This document shows, one piece after another, positions 24,872 to 34,025 of a stretch of DNA of 64,000 bases. Under the pieces are notes generated by a model, which was not told where the DNA came from, ran no database searches, and saw nothing but the letters and a program-made list of their open reading frames with translations. How positions within the stretch are numbered: the first letter of the stretch is position 1; each line of letters begins with the position of its first letter. Source of the stretch: Promethearchaeota archaeon (GTDB lineage Archaea; Asgardarchaeota; Lokiarchaeia; Sigynarchaeales; SOKP01); NCBI GenBank assembly GCA_019894875.1, contig JAGXNR010000006.1, forward strand, positions 10,610-74,609, given 5' to 3'. Both the position numbers and the translations under genes were made by a program.

Positions 24872-26053
24872 TTAAAATGTTTCCCGAAATGTGTCCATAA
24901 TCGTTTGACGGCTTAATTTTATTAAAATCACATAAGTTCCCAGAAATCCAACTGAAATTGAAATCAAAAAAACTCTAATTAAAGTTTCAGTTGGAATTTT
25001 AAAAATAGTAGGCATTTCAGTCATTAATGCCATTTGCGTCTCAAGGAAGTATGATGTAAATGTTCCTATGATCACACCCATAATCCCTGAAGAAAGCAGA
25101 ATGATCATACTCTCAATTAAAAACATGTTGCGTATATTACGTGTTTTCATACCCATCGAACGTAATATTCCAATTTCAAATTTTCTTTCTAACATAATTG
25201 CATACATACTACTCACTAAACCAAAAATACTTATCATGATAGTGAATGATAGAATAACTTCCATCAAGAAACTTTGTCTATTAGACATCTGACTGATAAA
25301 ATTTACTTTTGTTATTGCATCATCAACAATTAAATCCTTTTCTCGGTACATTAACCGTATATCGTCTTTAATTTCATCACCACTTAATTCTGAAGGTGTG
25401 TGATGAGAGCGTTCATCTAACCCTACTAACCTTAAAAGGTCCATTGCTCTCTTTCTCTTTCCTCGACGGCTAAGTTTACCTGAAAAATGCAACGGAACCA
25501 TTACATTTTCCATTGCTGTCATTTGAGGAAGTAAGTTATAAAATTGGAAAACAAAACCTATTCTTTCTCGTCGAATTTCTGCCAAGTCATTATCATTCAA
25601 CATTGAGATATTGCGACCCTCCAAAAAGATTTTACCTCTTGTTGGGGTATCTAAACCACCGATCAAATTCAATAATGTGGTTTTTCCTGAGCCTGAAGGT
25701 CCCATTATATCAATAAAATTCCCAGTATCTATTACTAAATCAACCCCGCGCAGAGCTGCCACTGCTGTCGTCCCTAAAAGGTAAGTTTTATGCAAGTTCT
25801 CAACAACTATTAAATGTTCATAATCTTTCCCTGCAATTTTATCACTTTTAGTTTCTCTTTTCATTTTTTTCTTTTCTTCACGAGAATATGAAACTATCTC
25901 TAATTTTTGTTTCTTAATGGCTTCTTTTCCCTTTTTTTGTTTCCATTTTTCGAAATGTTGTGAAATTTCACCCTTCCAAATTGCTAATTTTCCAGTCTCC
26001 TCTTCATATTGTTCCATCAGTGGTGTTTTCTTTAAATATCGAGTACTAGCCAT
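24872..26053 (-). pseudogene. Chimeric ABC transporter: truncated LolD/MacB-type ATPase fused to the end of an FtsX-like permease
   Basis: A single open frame of 393 codons. Residues 81-226 are an ABC ATPase of the LolD/MacB class: Walker A GPSGSGKT (118-125), Q-loop FVFQFYN (Q170), and the beginning of the signature, ELSG (222-225). There the frame jumps: instead of GEQQR and Walker B comes DEIKDDIRLMYREKD, and from about 265 four hydrophobic spans with the FtsX-style GLVSSMYAIMLERKFEIGILRSMGMK. Walker B, the D-loop and the H-loop are lost, so ATP hydrolysis is not possible. The likely cause is an in-frame deletion joining an ATPase gene with a downstream permease gene. The basic N-terminal extension (1-78) is extra. 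Assembly error is the main alternative. Confidence 0.8.
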
Positions 26054-26148
26054 ACGGGATCTGCTCTTTTTTAATAATTCTTTATTGTTGGTTATCAGAT
26101 TTTAAAACTTTCTATAATTATGTAACTTTATAATATCTTAACGATAAA

Positions 26149-26877
26149 TTAAATTTTATCCGACAAATAATTCATTATCTTAGAATAAATATTTTCCTTA
26201 GCATCTGGTTTGTTTCTAAAACTATCAGATTTTATATCCGATGGTAATTTCACCAGTTCTTTTTCAGTAGATATGTCAAAAATTTTAGGATTTTTTGCAA
26301 TCCAAGTTGGATTATGTGCTAAACCACTTACATCATATTCAAGTTTTATTTCAACGCTAGTTTTGAATTTTCCCTGTAAATATTCTAATAACTCGCTTTT
26401 AATATTTATGATTGACATATTTATTGTCGAATTAAAATTCTCAAAGAAAGGATTGATTATTTTCTCTTCCACTAAATAAAAATCATGATTTGAATCTAAA
26501 AATAATGCCCCACATATTGCCTCAAAGACATCTGCTAAAATTCTTGTTCCCTCTATTTGTTGATTTCCACTTTTGAAAATGAATTGCTGTAAATTAATTC
26601 TATTAGCCACTTTTTTCAAGGTGTCATCACTTTCTAATAAGGCTTTAATTTTAGTGATTTCTCCTGGATCTTGTATTCCTTTTTGATATAGTTTTAATAT
26701 GAATATTAGTTTTATTACTGCATCCCCGAGTGTTTCTAAATATTCATAACTAAGCTCTCCGGTTTCATGAGCAAGTCTTGGGGTTGTGAGGGACTGGATT
26801 AAATAATCTTCATTTTTAAACTTATAACCGATAAAGGCTTGAAATTTTCTTAATTTTTCTTCCTTAGTCATTAGCAT
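26149..26877 (-). CDS. rnc: Ribonuclease III
   Basis: 242 residues. The RNase III signature is YEYLETLGDAVIKL (compare ERLEFLGDAVL), keeping the acidic residues that match E. coli Glu38, Glu41 and Asp45; the second site DVFEAICGALFLD keeps those matching Asp114 and Glu117, so it should cut double-stranded RNA. From about 160 a divergent dsRNA-binding domain is seen (KSELLEYLQGKFK, AKENIYSKIMNYL). Start codon could be the ATG at 26877 or 26871. RNase III is uncommon in archaea, where other nucleases process rRNA. Confidence 0.88.
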   Translation of the reverse strand: MLMTKEEKLRKFQAFIGYKFKNEDYLIQSLTTPRLAHETGELSYEYLETLGDAVIKLIFILKLYQKGIQDPGEITKIKALLESDDTLKKVANRINLQQFIFKSGNQQIEGTRILADVFEAICGALFLDSNHDFYLVEEKIINPFFENFNSTINMSIINIKSELLEYLQGKFKTSVEIKLEYDVSGLAHNPTWIAKNPKIFDISTEKELVKLPSDIKSDSFRNKPDAKENIYSKIMNYLSDKI

Positions 26878-26935
26878 CTCTACTATACAATTATTTTCAG
26901 TTAAATTTAAAAATTTAGAGAAAGCTTAATTAATT

Positions 26936-27358
26936 ATGGAAAGAGGAAATAAGGATAAAATTCTACGAATGATAGATCAAATTGAGAAAAAAAATTCTGA
27001 AATTGAAAGATATATCTCTAGTTTGTCAATTTTAACTAGAAATGAATCATTAAAGGAAATTATGAATGATATCATAGAGAAAAACAATATTTTACAAGAA
27101 ATAGAAGGATCCAAAATACCACACTTACACACTGTAGCAAATGAAAAAACTAATTTTTTACATGAAATCGTAGATAATTATGTTTCTAAAATTCAAGAAA
27201 ATCCTGTAAAAAAAATTATATATCTAAGAGAATTTCTTGATAATTTTAAATCTATATCTAAAAATGATAAAGAAGTAATATTAAACTCCTTACAGGATGA
27301 GAGAAATAAAGATAAGTTGAAGGAAAAAATGACTTCCTTAGTCACTATTTTCTTATAA
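26936..27358 (+). CDS. Small helical protein, unknown function
   Basis: 140 residues, charged and helical (ILRMIDQIEKKNSEIERYI; a second long helix near 60-95). No family or catalytic motif recognised. It is divergent from rnc with a 58-base spacer and convergent with the SCP2-like gene. Confidence 0.6.
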   Translation: MERGNKDKILRMIDQIEKKNSEIERYISSLSILTRNESLKEIMNDIIEKNNILQEIEGSKIPHLHTVANEKTNFLHEIVDNYVSKIQENPVKKIIYLREFLDNFKSISKNDKEVILNSLQDERNKDKLKEKMTSLVTIFL

Positions 27359-27380
27359 TTTCATATTCTACTTATATTAT

Positions 27381-27785
27381 CTATAAACTAAATAACTTGA
27401 GTAAAATTAGGACGTTCTTTATACCTCTTATTTTTATTCTTCCTGTAAGGATTTTCCCTATAACTTTCCCAATTGAGATATCATCGTTTTCCAAAATTTC
27501 TAAAAACGTCGCGGTCTTTGTTTGGAGTAATCCATCCCAACCAACAACTTTTTTTTTCAAGTTCTTTTTTGGGTTATTTTTTAGTCCTTCTACTAATATC
27601 TTACCATTATCAATTACCAATAACGCAGCATATTTTCCATCTTTTGCGTTTAAAAGAACTTTTACTTCAGTATCTTTGAATTTCTCCTTAAATTTTTCAT
27701 TTTCATTTAAAGGTTCGACTAGTTTAGCCACAATTCCTGCAAAACCCCGGGGTTTTTTCTTTTTCTCATCAGACATAAGAATCAT
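27381..27785 (-). CDS. SCP2 sterol-carrier-like domain protein
   Basis: 134 residues. Region 40-134 has the features of SCP2: KDGKYAALLVIDNGKILVEG, then helix, a strand WDGLLQTKTATFLEIL and the typical end GKVIGKILTGRIKIRGIKN. SCP2 domains bind lipids or acyl-CoA in a hydrophobic tunnel. The ATG at 27776 (MSDEKKKK) may be the real start. It is followed by a region with no complete gene. Confidence 0.7.
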   Translation of the reverse strand: MILMSDEKKKKPRGFAGIVAKLVEPLNENEKFKEKFKDTEVKVLLNAKDGKYAALLVIDNGKILVEGLKNNPKKNLKKKVVGWDGLLQTKTATFLEILENDDISIGKVIGKILTGRIKIRGIKNVLILLKLFSL

Positions 27786-28162
27786 TTAATTATGTAATTT
27801 TTTTAAAACTATTTTTGAATAATATATTTTTAAATGCAGATCTAAAATATCCCTAATCTATTCGAAAATAGATTATTAACTTAAGATTAAGAAATATTAA
27901 CATAGCTAAAAATAATACGAAAAATAAGAATCGATAAAATTGTAATTAAAAACTGACAGACAAATCTATCTAATAATCCCTAGCTATTCAATCCTGAATC
28001 CTGATGCCATGACAGGGATTGATTTTGATGCTTCTTCAATCTTTTTCACAATATATTACCTTTATTAAAAATTTTTGACTTTATCAATAATAATTAAACT
28101 GAAAGATGCTAATTTAATGAAGAATAAGTGATCTAACCCTAAATCTCTAAAGAAAGCCTGAT
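27786..28162. other. Spacer with a possible peptide remnant
   Basis: 377 bases, AT-rich. On the minus strand 27984-28049 is a 21-codon frame from GTG to TAG (MKKIEEASKSIPVMASGFRIE if GTG is read as Met) with AAAGGTAAT upstream; it reads like the C-terminus of an enzyme. The remainder shows nothing recognisable; one 7-base inverted repeat (AATCCCT/AGGGATT, 27975-28020) overlaps it. Confidence 0.35.
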
Positions 28163-28414
28163 TCAGTACCCATCTGCTTCAGAGCCGGAGAACAAGTCTT
28201 CGTATGCTTTCCGATCTTCGTTTGAGATTCTTTCCCCTTTCAATCCTTCTTTAATTATGATTGGGGCAGATTCTTTTTCATCATGGGGAATTTTCTTTAT
28301 TATTTTGTATTCAGTTTCCAATTCACCGAGTTCAAATTCTTCCTCACAGGCTTTACAAAATAATTTTCTGTTTTTCGGGATTAAAATGTTATCACAGTTA
28401 GGACAAAAGCGAAT
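28163..28414 (-). CDS. RPB9/TFS-type N-terminal zinc-ribbon protein with ATT start
   Basis: 83 residues. RFCPNCDNILIPKNRK and LFCKACEEEF form the N-terminal zinc ribbon of the RNA polymerase subunit M/TFS/RPB9 group. A C-terminal ribbon for transcript cleavage is missing; the tail is acidic (YEDLFSGSEADGY). Between the in-frame TGA and the first Arg codon there is only TGC-ATA-ATT, so no ATG, GTG or TTG exists. The ATT at 28414 lies 7 bases after AAGGTGAT and gives MRFCPNC, exactly the family's start; ATA is the other possibility, or a sequencing indel. Role in transcription is inferred. Confidence 0.7.
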   Translation of the reverse strand: MRFCPNCDNILIPKNRKLFCKACEEEFELGELETEYKIIKKIPHDEKESAPIIIKEGLKGERISNEDRKAYEDLFSGSEADGY

Positions 28415-28792
28415 TATGCATCACCTTCAATTTTTCGTTTTTAATTATTAAACTTTTCGATTTTGTTGTTTAGGCTATTTCTTTTCGATAACTACCAATA
28501 TTAAAAAAGTATAACCTTTATAAATTTAACTTTTATTTAGATTAAATGTAACCAAAACACATTTAATTATTTTTTGTTTAAATTATTAATTTGGTATTAT
28601 GATTGTGTAAAGATAAATAAAGAGTTAAAGACTTAAATCTTATCTGCACCCAGATTTCTAGTAAAATAAGAGTTCTACATTTATTAAAATATTCATCTAA
28701 TTGAATAAGTTTTTATAAAAATCATATAGAAAAATGATCTAATATTACTTCTATTGAGAATTTTTAAACATATTTAAGAAAATTAGGGGTTT
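28415..28792. other. Spacer without recognised features
   Basis: 378 bases between divergent genes, AT-rich. Nothing is recognised beyond AT-rich promoter-like sequence; TATA-like stretches occur but none can be singled out. Confidence 0.5.
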
Positions 28793-29533
28793 ATTATAGT
28801 AGCTTACGAGAGAGAAAAAATCTTATTATTTGCCCATAAAGGAGCAAGTAATATTACACCAGAAAACACCTTAAAAGCTTTTAAAAAAGCAATAGAATTA
28901 AAAGCTGATTATATAGAGTTTGATGTTCACCAAACTGAAGATGGAGAAATTGTTGCCATGCATGATGGTAATACTCTTAGAACCACAGGACATTTTGGGA
29001 TTATCAATAGAATGACACTATCAGATTTAAAAGAGTTAGATTGTGGAGAGGGTGAAAAAATACCTACTCTTGAGGAAGTAATTGAGGTTGTAAAAGGAAA
29101 AATTAGAATAAATTGTGAGATAAAAGCAAGAGGCTTTGCTGAGAAAATCATAAAAATACTCAAGGAATCTGACATGGTTGACGCAACAATAATAAGTTCA
29201 TTTAAACATGATGTTTTATTGAAAATTCAGAAATTAGATGCACAAATTAAATTAGCCTCTTTAGAACCTACTCGAACTGGATGGATAAAGAGTTGGACTT
29301 CACGGAAAAGGATGCTTAACGCAGCAATCAAAAATAACTTTTATGCAATTAACCCTTTCTATAAATTGGTAAATTTTAAATTGGTAAATAGTGCACATAA
29401 GAATAATATTAAAATCTTTCCTTGGACTGTCGATTCTGAATTAATGATAAAGAAATTAATAGAAATAGGGGTTGATGGAATTATTACTAATGATATATCT
29501 AAAGCTCAAGAAGTATTGAATCATATAAGTTAA
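28793..29533 (+). CDS. Glycerophosphodiester phosphodiesterase, copy 1 (no standard start codon)
   Basis: About 246 residues from an ATT at 28793 (or ATA at 28796). The catalytic His is in LLFAHKGASNITPENTLKAF, then EFDVHQTEDGEIVAMHD with acidic metal ligands and general His. An ATG at 28958 begins only after the first catalytic motif, so it cannot be the functional start; upstream to the in-frame TAG at 28784-28786 no ATG, GTG or TTG occurs. AGGGG just before gives a binding site for ATT. It hydrolyses glycerophosphodiesters to glycerol phosphate and alcohol. Tandem with copy 2 nine bases downstream. Confidence 0.85.
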   Translation: MIVAYEREKILLFAHKGASNITPENTLKAFKKAIELKADYIEFDVHQTEDGEIVAMHDGNTLRTTGHFGIINRMTLSDLKELDCGEGEKIPTLEEVIEVVKGKIRINCEIKARGFAEKIIKILKESDMVDATIISSFKHDVLLKIQKLDAQIKLASLEPTRTGWIKSWTSRKRMLNAAIKNNFYAINPFYKLVNFKLVNSAHKNNIKIFPWTVDSELMIKKLIEIGVDGIITNDISKAQEVLNHIS

Positions 29534-29542
29534 GGGAATGCA

Positions 29543-30259
29543 ATGAATAACTCTAAAATCTTAATTATAGGTCATGAAGGAGCTAGTACTATAGCTCCGG
29601 GAAATACTTTAAAGGCTTTTCGAAAAGCAATAGAATTAAAAGCAGACTTAATTGAATTCGATCTCCAATTTTCAAAAGACAATGAAATGGTAATTCATCA
29701 TGATTCTAATATATTGAATACTTCTGGATATGATGGTTTAATTAGAGAAATGACCTTAAAAGAGCTAAAGAAATTGGATTTTGGTGAGGGTGAAAAAATT
29801 ATAACTTTGAAGGAACTAATAAAAATTGCAAAAGATAGAATTGGGTTACTGTTTGATCTCAAAGCACCAGGACTCGATGAAAATTTGGTTGAAGTTTTGA
29901 GGAATGAAAATTTAGGGAATCAGTCAATTGTTAGTTCTTTTTCTTTTAACCTATTGATCAAAATTCAAAGAATAGATAATAGTTTAAAATTTGGGCTTCT
30001 GTTATCTGAAGAAATGAAATCTAAGCAAATCCTTATAAAGAGGATTCAAAAAGCAGTTAAAAATAATTTCTATTCAATTCACCTTCATTTCAGCGTAATA
30101 GATCATCAGGTTATTGAGTTTTGTCATGAAAACAACCTTAAAGTTTTTGGATGGACAGTAAATGATGAAAAGGACATGAGACATTTAATTCAGATGGGGA
30201 TAGATGGGATAATAACAGATGATATTCAACTTCTCAAAAATGTATTAAACAAGAATTAG
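29543..30259 (+). CDS. Glycerophosphodiester phosphodiesterase, copy 2
   Basis: 238 residues from a normal ATG with an AAGGGAATGC leader. The active-site stretches are IGHEGASTIAPGNTLKAF, EFDLQFSKD and VIHHDSNI. It is a paralog of copy 1 over its whole length (same motif spacing, nearly identical KAIELKAD segments), so the pair arose by tandem duplication. In the family Glu after the first His is typical and present here (HEGAS), while copy 1 has Lys (HKGAS), so they may differ in substrate or activity. Likely one transcript. Confidence 0.9.
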   Translation: MNNSKILIIGHEGASTIAPGNTLKAFRKAIELKADLIEFDLQFSKDNEMVIHHDSNILNTSGYDGLIREMTLKELKKLDFGEGEKIITLKELIKIAKDRIGLLFDLKAPGLDENLVEVLRNENLGNQSIVSSFSFNLLIKIQRIDNSLKFGLLLSEEMKSKQILIKRIQKAVKNNFYSIHLHFSVIDHQVIEFCHENNLKVFGWTVNDEKDMRHLIQMGIDGIITDDIQLLKNVLNKN

Positions 30260-30356
30260 AGAATGCTATTATCCCTCTTAATAAAATATTTTAGTTGAGT
30301 TTTATTCTTCTATATAGACTACATAACTAAATTTACAATATTTTTTAGTTTCAGCA

Positions 30357-31856
30357 ATGCTATCATCTCAAAGAATTGATTTTGAAAAGTTATTTTTTCC
30401 AAGAGCTATTGGTATAATTGGCGTATCTCCCGATATGAGAGGAGGAAGTTTCTTTGTTAGGAGCATGAAAGACAGTTTTAAAGGGCCAATATATCTATTT
30501 AATCCTAAGATTTCTGGTGAAGAGTTATATGGTTATAAAATATACAGTTCAATCCTTGAAATAAATGATCCAATAGATTATGTGATTTTAGCTATCCCCG
30601 CTCGATTATGCCCGAAAGTAATGGAAGAGATTGGTAAAAAAGGTGTTCCCTTTGTAACTGTGTTTGCATCAGGATTTAGAGAAGTAGGTAATGAATCTCT
30701 TGAACAAGAACTTTTAAGTGTTGCTAAACAATATGGTGTTAGAATTATTGGTCCTAATTGCTTGGGTATTTATAATCCTAAATCAGGACTTCAATTTGGT
30801 ATTGGCCAAGCCAGAAAATCGGGTAACTTTTCGGGAGTCTTTCAATCTGGTGGCATTGCTCAAAACATGGCACAGTTAGCTGTTTCATATGGTTTATATG
30901 TTTCTAAATTTATATCAATCGGAAATGCTTTAGACTTATCTCCTGTAGAGTTCTTAGACTACTTTAATAATGATGATTATACAAAAATCATAGGATTGTA
31001 TATTGAGAATTTAAGATCTATAAACCAAGGAAGACAATTTATGAGTATTGTAAAAGAATGCAATTTAAATAGAAAACCAGTGATACTATGGAGAGCTGGA
31101 TTTGGTGAAGCTACAAAAAAAGCAATTTTGTCACATACTGGGGGTCTTGCTGGAAATAATGAAATATGGAAAGCTGTAGGTAAGCAAACGGGGAGTTGTA
31201 TCGTTAGCAATTCTAATGAATTAGCGGCTTTAGCTTCGGCTTTTAATTTAACTCGTTTACCAAATTCTCGTAATGTTGGTGTTATTGGTATAGGAGGAGG
31301 ATCTACAATAGAAGCAATCGATATATTTGAAAAAAATAACTTAACTATCCCCAGTTTAACCGAAAAAACTATAAATAAGATGAAAAGGTTTATTCCAGAT
31401 GTGAATACCAATGTAACAAACCCACTTGACTTAGGTGGTTCAGGTATACAACCCAATATTTATTATCGTAGCATTATGGCGTTAGACAAAGATCCGAATA
31501 TATCTTCGATTGTTTTCATTAAAGATCCTGAAAGATTTGGAAACTTTCAGAAATTAATGAAAGAAGTTCTTCGAAATAATCCAGGATTACCAAATATCAA
31601 GGGAATGGATTTAAACCGGGAATTTATAAAATTTATCTCAAAAGCAAAAAGCGTCAGTAATAAGCCTATGTATTGTGTTATGCTTAAGATAAATGAAGGA
31701 TTTGAGGAATATAAGAGTAGATACAAATTTAAATTAAAACTTTTAAATCGAAATGTACCTGTATTTGAGAGCTTAGATTTAGCTGGGTCCATTTTAGACA
31801 AGTTAAATAGTTATAGAGAATTTTTAGAGAAGCACGGAAAATATCCTAAAATGTAA
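30357..31856 (+). CDS. Acyl-CoA synthetase (ADP-forming), alpha-type CoA-binding subunit
   Basis: 499 residues. CoA-binding Rossmann domain at the N terminus (IGIIGVSPDMRGG, AIPARLCPKVMEE), then two succinyl-CoA ligase-type domains with GPNCLGIYNP, FQSGGIAQN and the phospho-His loop ILSHTGGLAG (His at about 261). These proteins make ATP from acetyl/acyl-CoA, ADP and phosphate together with a beta subunit. Beta is not in the window. Paralog at 44495-45874; the two share layout. Acyl substrate unknown. Confidence 0.85.
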   Translation: MLSSQRIDFEKLFFPRAIGIIGVSPDMRGGSFFVRSMKDSFKGPIYLFNPKISGEELYGYKIYSSILEINDPIDYVILAIPARLCPKVMEEIGKKGVPFVTVFASGFREVGNESLEQELLSVAKQYGVRIIGPNCLGIYNPKSGLQFGIGQARKSGNFSGVFQSGGIAQNMAQLAVSYGLYVSKFISIGNALDLSPVEFLDYFNNDDYTKIIGLYIENLRSINQGRQFMSIVKECNLNRKPVILWRAGFGEATKKAILSHTGGLAGNNEIWKAVGKQTGSCIVSNSNELAALASAFNLTRLPNSRNVGVIGIGGGSTIEAIDIFEKNNLTIPSLTEKTINKMKRFIPDVNTNVTNPLDLGGSGIQPNIYYRSIMALDKDPNISSIVFIKDPERFGNFQKLMKEVLRNNPGLPNIKGMDLNREFIKFISKAKSVSNKPMYCVMLKINEGFEEYKSRYKFKLKLLNRNVPVFESLDLAGSILDKLNSYREFLEKHGKYPKM

Positions 31857-31862
31857 ATTCTA

Positions 31863-32627
31863 TTATAATTTATGCTTAATATCAATTGGACGACCAGGAC
31901 TTCCCTGATAATAATATTTTCCCGGTTTTCCTCTCCAGTTTTTATGCAATACTGTATTAGGATATATCACATTATTATCTGTGGTAATTGCGTTTGGTCC
32001 GACTATAATACCTGGATATAAAGTAGTATTTCTTCCTAATTTGAGTTCCATCATCGTAATTTTCCCGAAAATAGTATTTACAGCATGACTTGACAGTCCA
32101 CTAGAAGGATAGATAAAAACATTGTCTTCCAAATTAGTAAACTCTAATCCTACATAACTATCACAAAATATAACATTTTTTCCAATTTTATTGTGACCTA
32201 TTTTTCGAAGTGCTCTGTTAACGAGCCAAGGAAATGGTGATTTTGAGGTTAACCACATAGGAAACTTAATAATAAAACCTCTCTTATGATAATACTTCAT
32301 CATCTGTCCTTCAGAGTTATTTGTGTTATCTAGGTTTCTAGCAAAAACTCCTTGCTGGGGTGGTGATTTCTTATTCCATCTTCTAACCCAGAACGCAGTA
32401 AATTCAATTAATAAAACTAGATAACAATAATAGAGGAGTAAAAGAAAACTCGGTAAGATAAGAAAGTGGAAGAAAAGAGGGATACGGAATAGATTAATAA
32501 AAATACATTCGAATACTAAAAAGAAAGCTAAACACACATAAAAGGGAACTAGAAAGCTAATAAAATTTATCTTAAAGAAGTCAAAAGCTGGAAGTTCTAC
32601 TGTTTTTTCTTCTCCTTCATCGTCCAT
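31863..32627 (-). CDS. Hexapeptide-repeat (left-handed beta helix) protein with N-terminal membrane segments
   Basis: 254 residues. Residues 15-40 and 45-78 are strongly hydrophobic, giving two or three membrane spans; from about 140 the chain has isoleucine/valine-spaced hexapeptide repeats (IGHNKIGKNVIFCDSYVG, LGRNTTLYPGIIVGPN) typical of acyltransferases or carbonic anhydrases of left-handed beta-helix fold. It ends GSPGRPID. This arrangement is like Pls/Cps-type transferases with membrane arms. Substrate unknown. It is followed closely by no partner on the same strand; the MFS gene is 45 bases upstream. Confidence 0.65.
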   Translation of the reverse strand: MDDEGEEKTVELPAFDFFKINFISFLVPFYVCLAFFLVFECIFINLFRIPLFFHFLILPSFLLLLYYCYLVLLIEFTAFWVRRWNKKSPPQQGVFARNLDNTNNSEGQMMKYYHKRGFIIKFPMWLTSKSPFPWLVNRALRKIGHNKIGKNVIFCDSYVGLEFTNLEDNVFIYPSSGLSSHAVNTIFGKITMMELKLGRNTTLYPGIIVGPNAITTDNNVIYPNTVLHKNWRGKPGKYYYQGSPGRPIDIKHKL

Positions 32628-32672
32628 AATATAATAATTGGTGTTTCGATTTAAAAAATTATTTAAAATAAC

Positions 32673-33917
32673 CTATTCCAATCGTTCAACCTGTTGAAAT
32701 TGTTCTTTTTGCATTAACGGGACTATTTTCTTAAAAATCATGATAAAGGCACCAAAAGCAAGCGTTCCTGTGGCGATTCCATAGAATAACGGATTAAGTC
32801 CTAATAGAAAAACACCCAAAAGAGGTCCTATTATTTGAGCAAGACTATCAAAAGTAGTAGTATAACCATTTATCTTTCCCATTTCCTTCGGTGTTACTGA
32901 TTGAGTTATTTTGCTAATTAAAAGACCCCTTGAGCACGAAACACCATAGCTAACGAAAACCATCAAAACAATGAAAATCCACGTTTCTGGATATACCAAC
33001 CCGAATATTCCTGTCAAGAAGAATGCAATTACTAAGATAAACAATCCTAATATTGTCATTCTTTTTTCACCTAATTTTCTCAAAGTTGGTTTAAACAATG
33101 AAAACCTGACAACAGCGCGGGAAATTCCGGAGATTGTCAGAAGTATGCTTATTCCAACAATATCAAAACCTAGGATGATGCTTATGAAAAAAGTAAGAGT
33201 AGATATATACATCATAAACGATAATGAATGAAGTGCATATTGAGTTAATAAATATACCGCATCCTTATTTTTCGAAAATTTTATAGTAAATTTAAATTGT
33301 TTTTGAGTTTTTTCACGACGGGATTTAGGCCATGATTCTTCTATGAAGAAATATGTGATTAATATTGTTAAAAAAGAAAAACCTGCAGAAACAAGACCTG
33401 AGAGTGCTAAAGGATATTTAGGCCCAAAGATTTTAAATAGTGATAAAAATCCAGCCAATGCCGGAGCAACCAGCCCTGCAAATGTAAAAACTACTCCAAA
33501 ATTAGTCATTTGGAGCCCTCTGTCTTTAGGGGGAACCTTGTCTGAAATTATTGCCTTAGTTATTGGGAAATTTCCCCCGAAAATACCATCGACTATTCGT
33601 GCAATAAAGAGCATAGGTAGTGAATTTGAAAAGGCTAGAATTAGAAAGGCAGTGCACGTACCGCTTTCTGCAATTAATAACATTGGTTTCCTCCCGAATT
33701 TGTCGCTTAATCTACCCCAAATCGGGGCAGAAAAAAGTGAAAAAACCGCGTTTGTTGCTAGCAGTGCACTTATCACTAAAGGTGTAGTATTAAATGTGAG
33801 TCTTAGTTCCGGTAAATAGGGTATTATAATATAAAAACCCATAATATCAACAAATAATCCAATCCAGAGGTTGTTTAATTCTGGATATTTTCTTTTTGCG
33901 GGATGTTGAGATTTCAT
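32673..33917 (-). CDS. MFS transporter
   Basis: 414 residues, twelve spans. GRLSDKFGRKPM (about 67-78) and ARIVDGIFGGNFPITKAIISD follow the same pattern as the MFS gene at 16195, so these are paralogs of the multidrug/efflux group. Cotranscription with the hexapeptide protein gene is possible (45-base spacer). Substrate unknown. Confidence 0.86.
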   Translation of the reverse strand: MKSQHPAKRKYPELNNLWIGLFVDIMGFYIIIPYLPELRLTFNTTPLVISALLATNAVFSLFSAPIWGRLSDKFGRKPMLLIAESGTCTAFLILAFSNSLPMLFIARIVDGIFGGNFPITKAIISDKVPPKDRGLQMTNFGVVFTFAGLVAPALAGFLSLFKIFGPKYPLALSGLVSAGFSFLTILITYFFIEESWPKSRREKTQKQFKFTIKFSKNKDAVYLLTQYALHSLSFMMYISTLTFFISIILGFDIVGISILLTISGISRAVVRFSLFKPTLRKLGEKRMTILGLFILVIAFFLTGIFGLVYPETWIFIVLMVFVSYGVSCSRGLLISKITQSVTPKEMGKINGYTTTFDSLAQIIGPLLGVFLLGLNPLFYGIATGTLAFGAFIMIFKKIVPLMQKEQFQQVERLE

Positions 33918-34025
33918 TATTTTAAAAAGTTGATTTATTTATAATAAATTCAAAAAACAGTAATTTATATTGTTAGATCGGAAAATTTAGAATCACATTT
34001 AAAATTTCTAATTATAGAAAGAAAA

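Noticed and set aside
30977..31456. 159-codon minus-strand ORF
   Set aside because: Shadow of the acyl-CoA synthetase gene; no start signal or family.
33343..33819. 158-codon plus-strand ORF
   Set aside because: Antisense to the MFS gene; Lys/Pro/Ser composition typical of shadows of membrane proteins.
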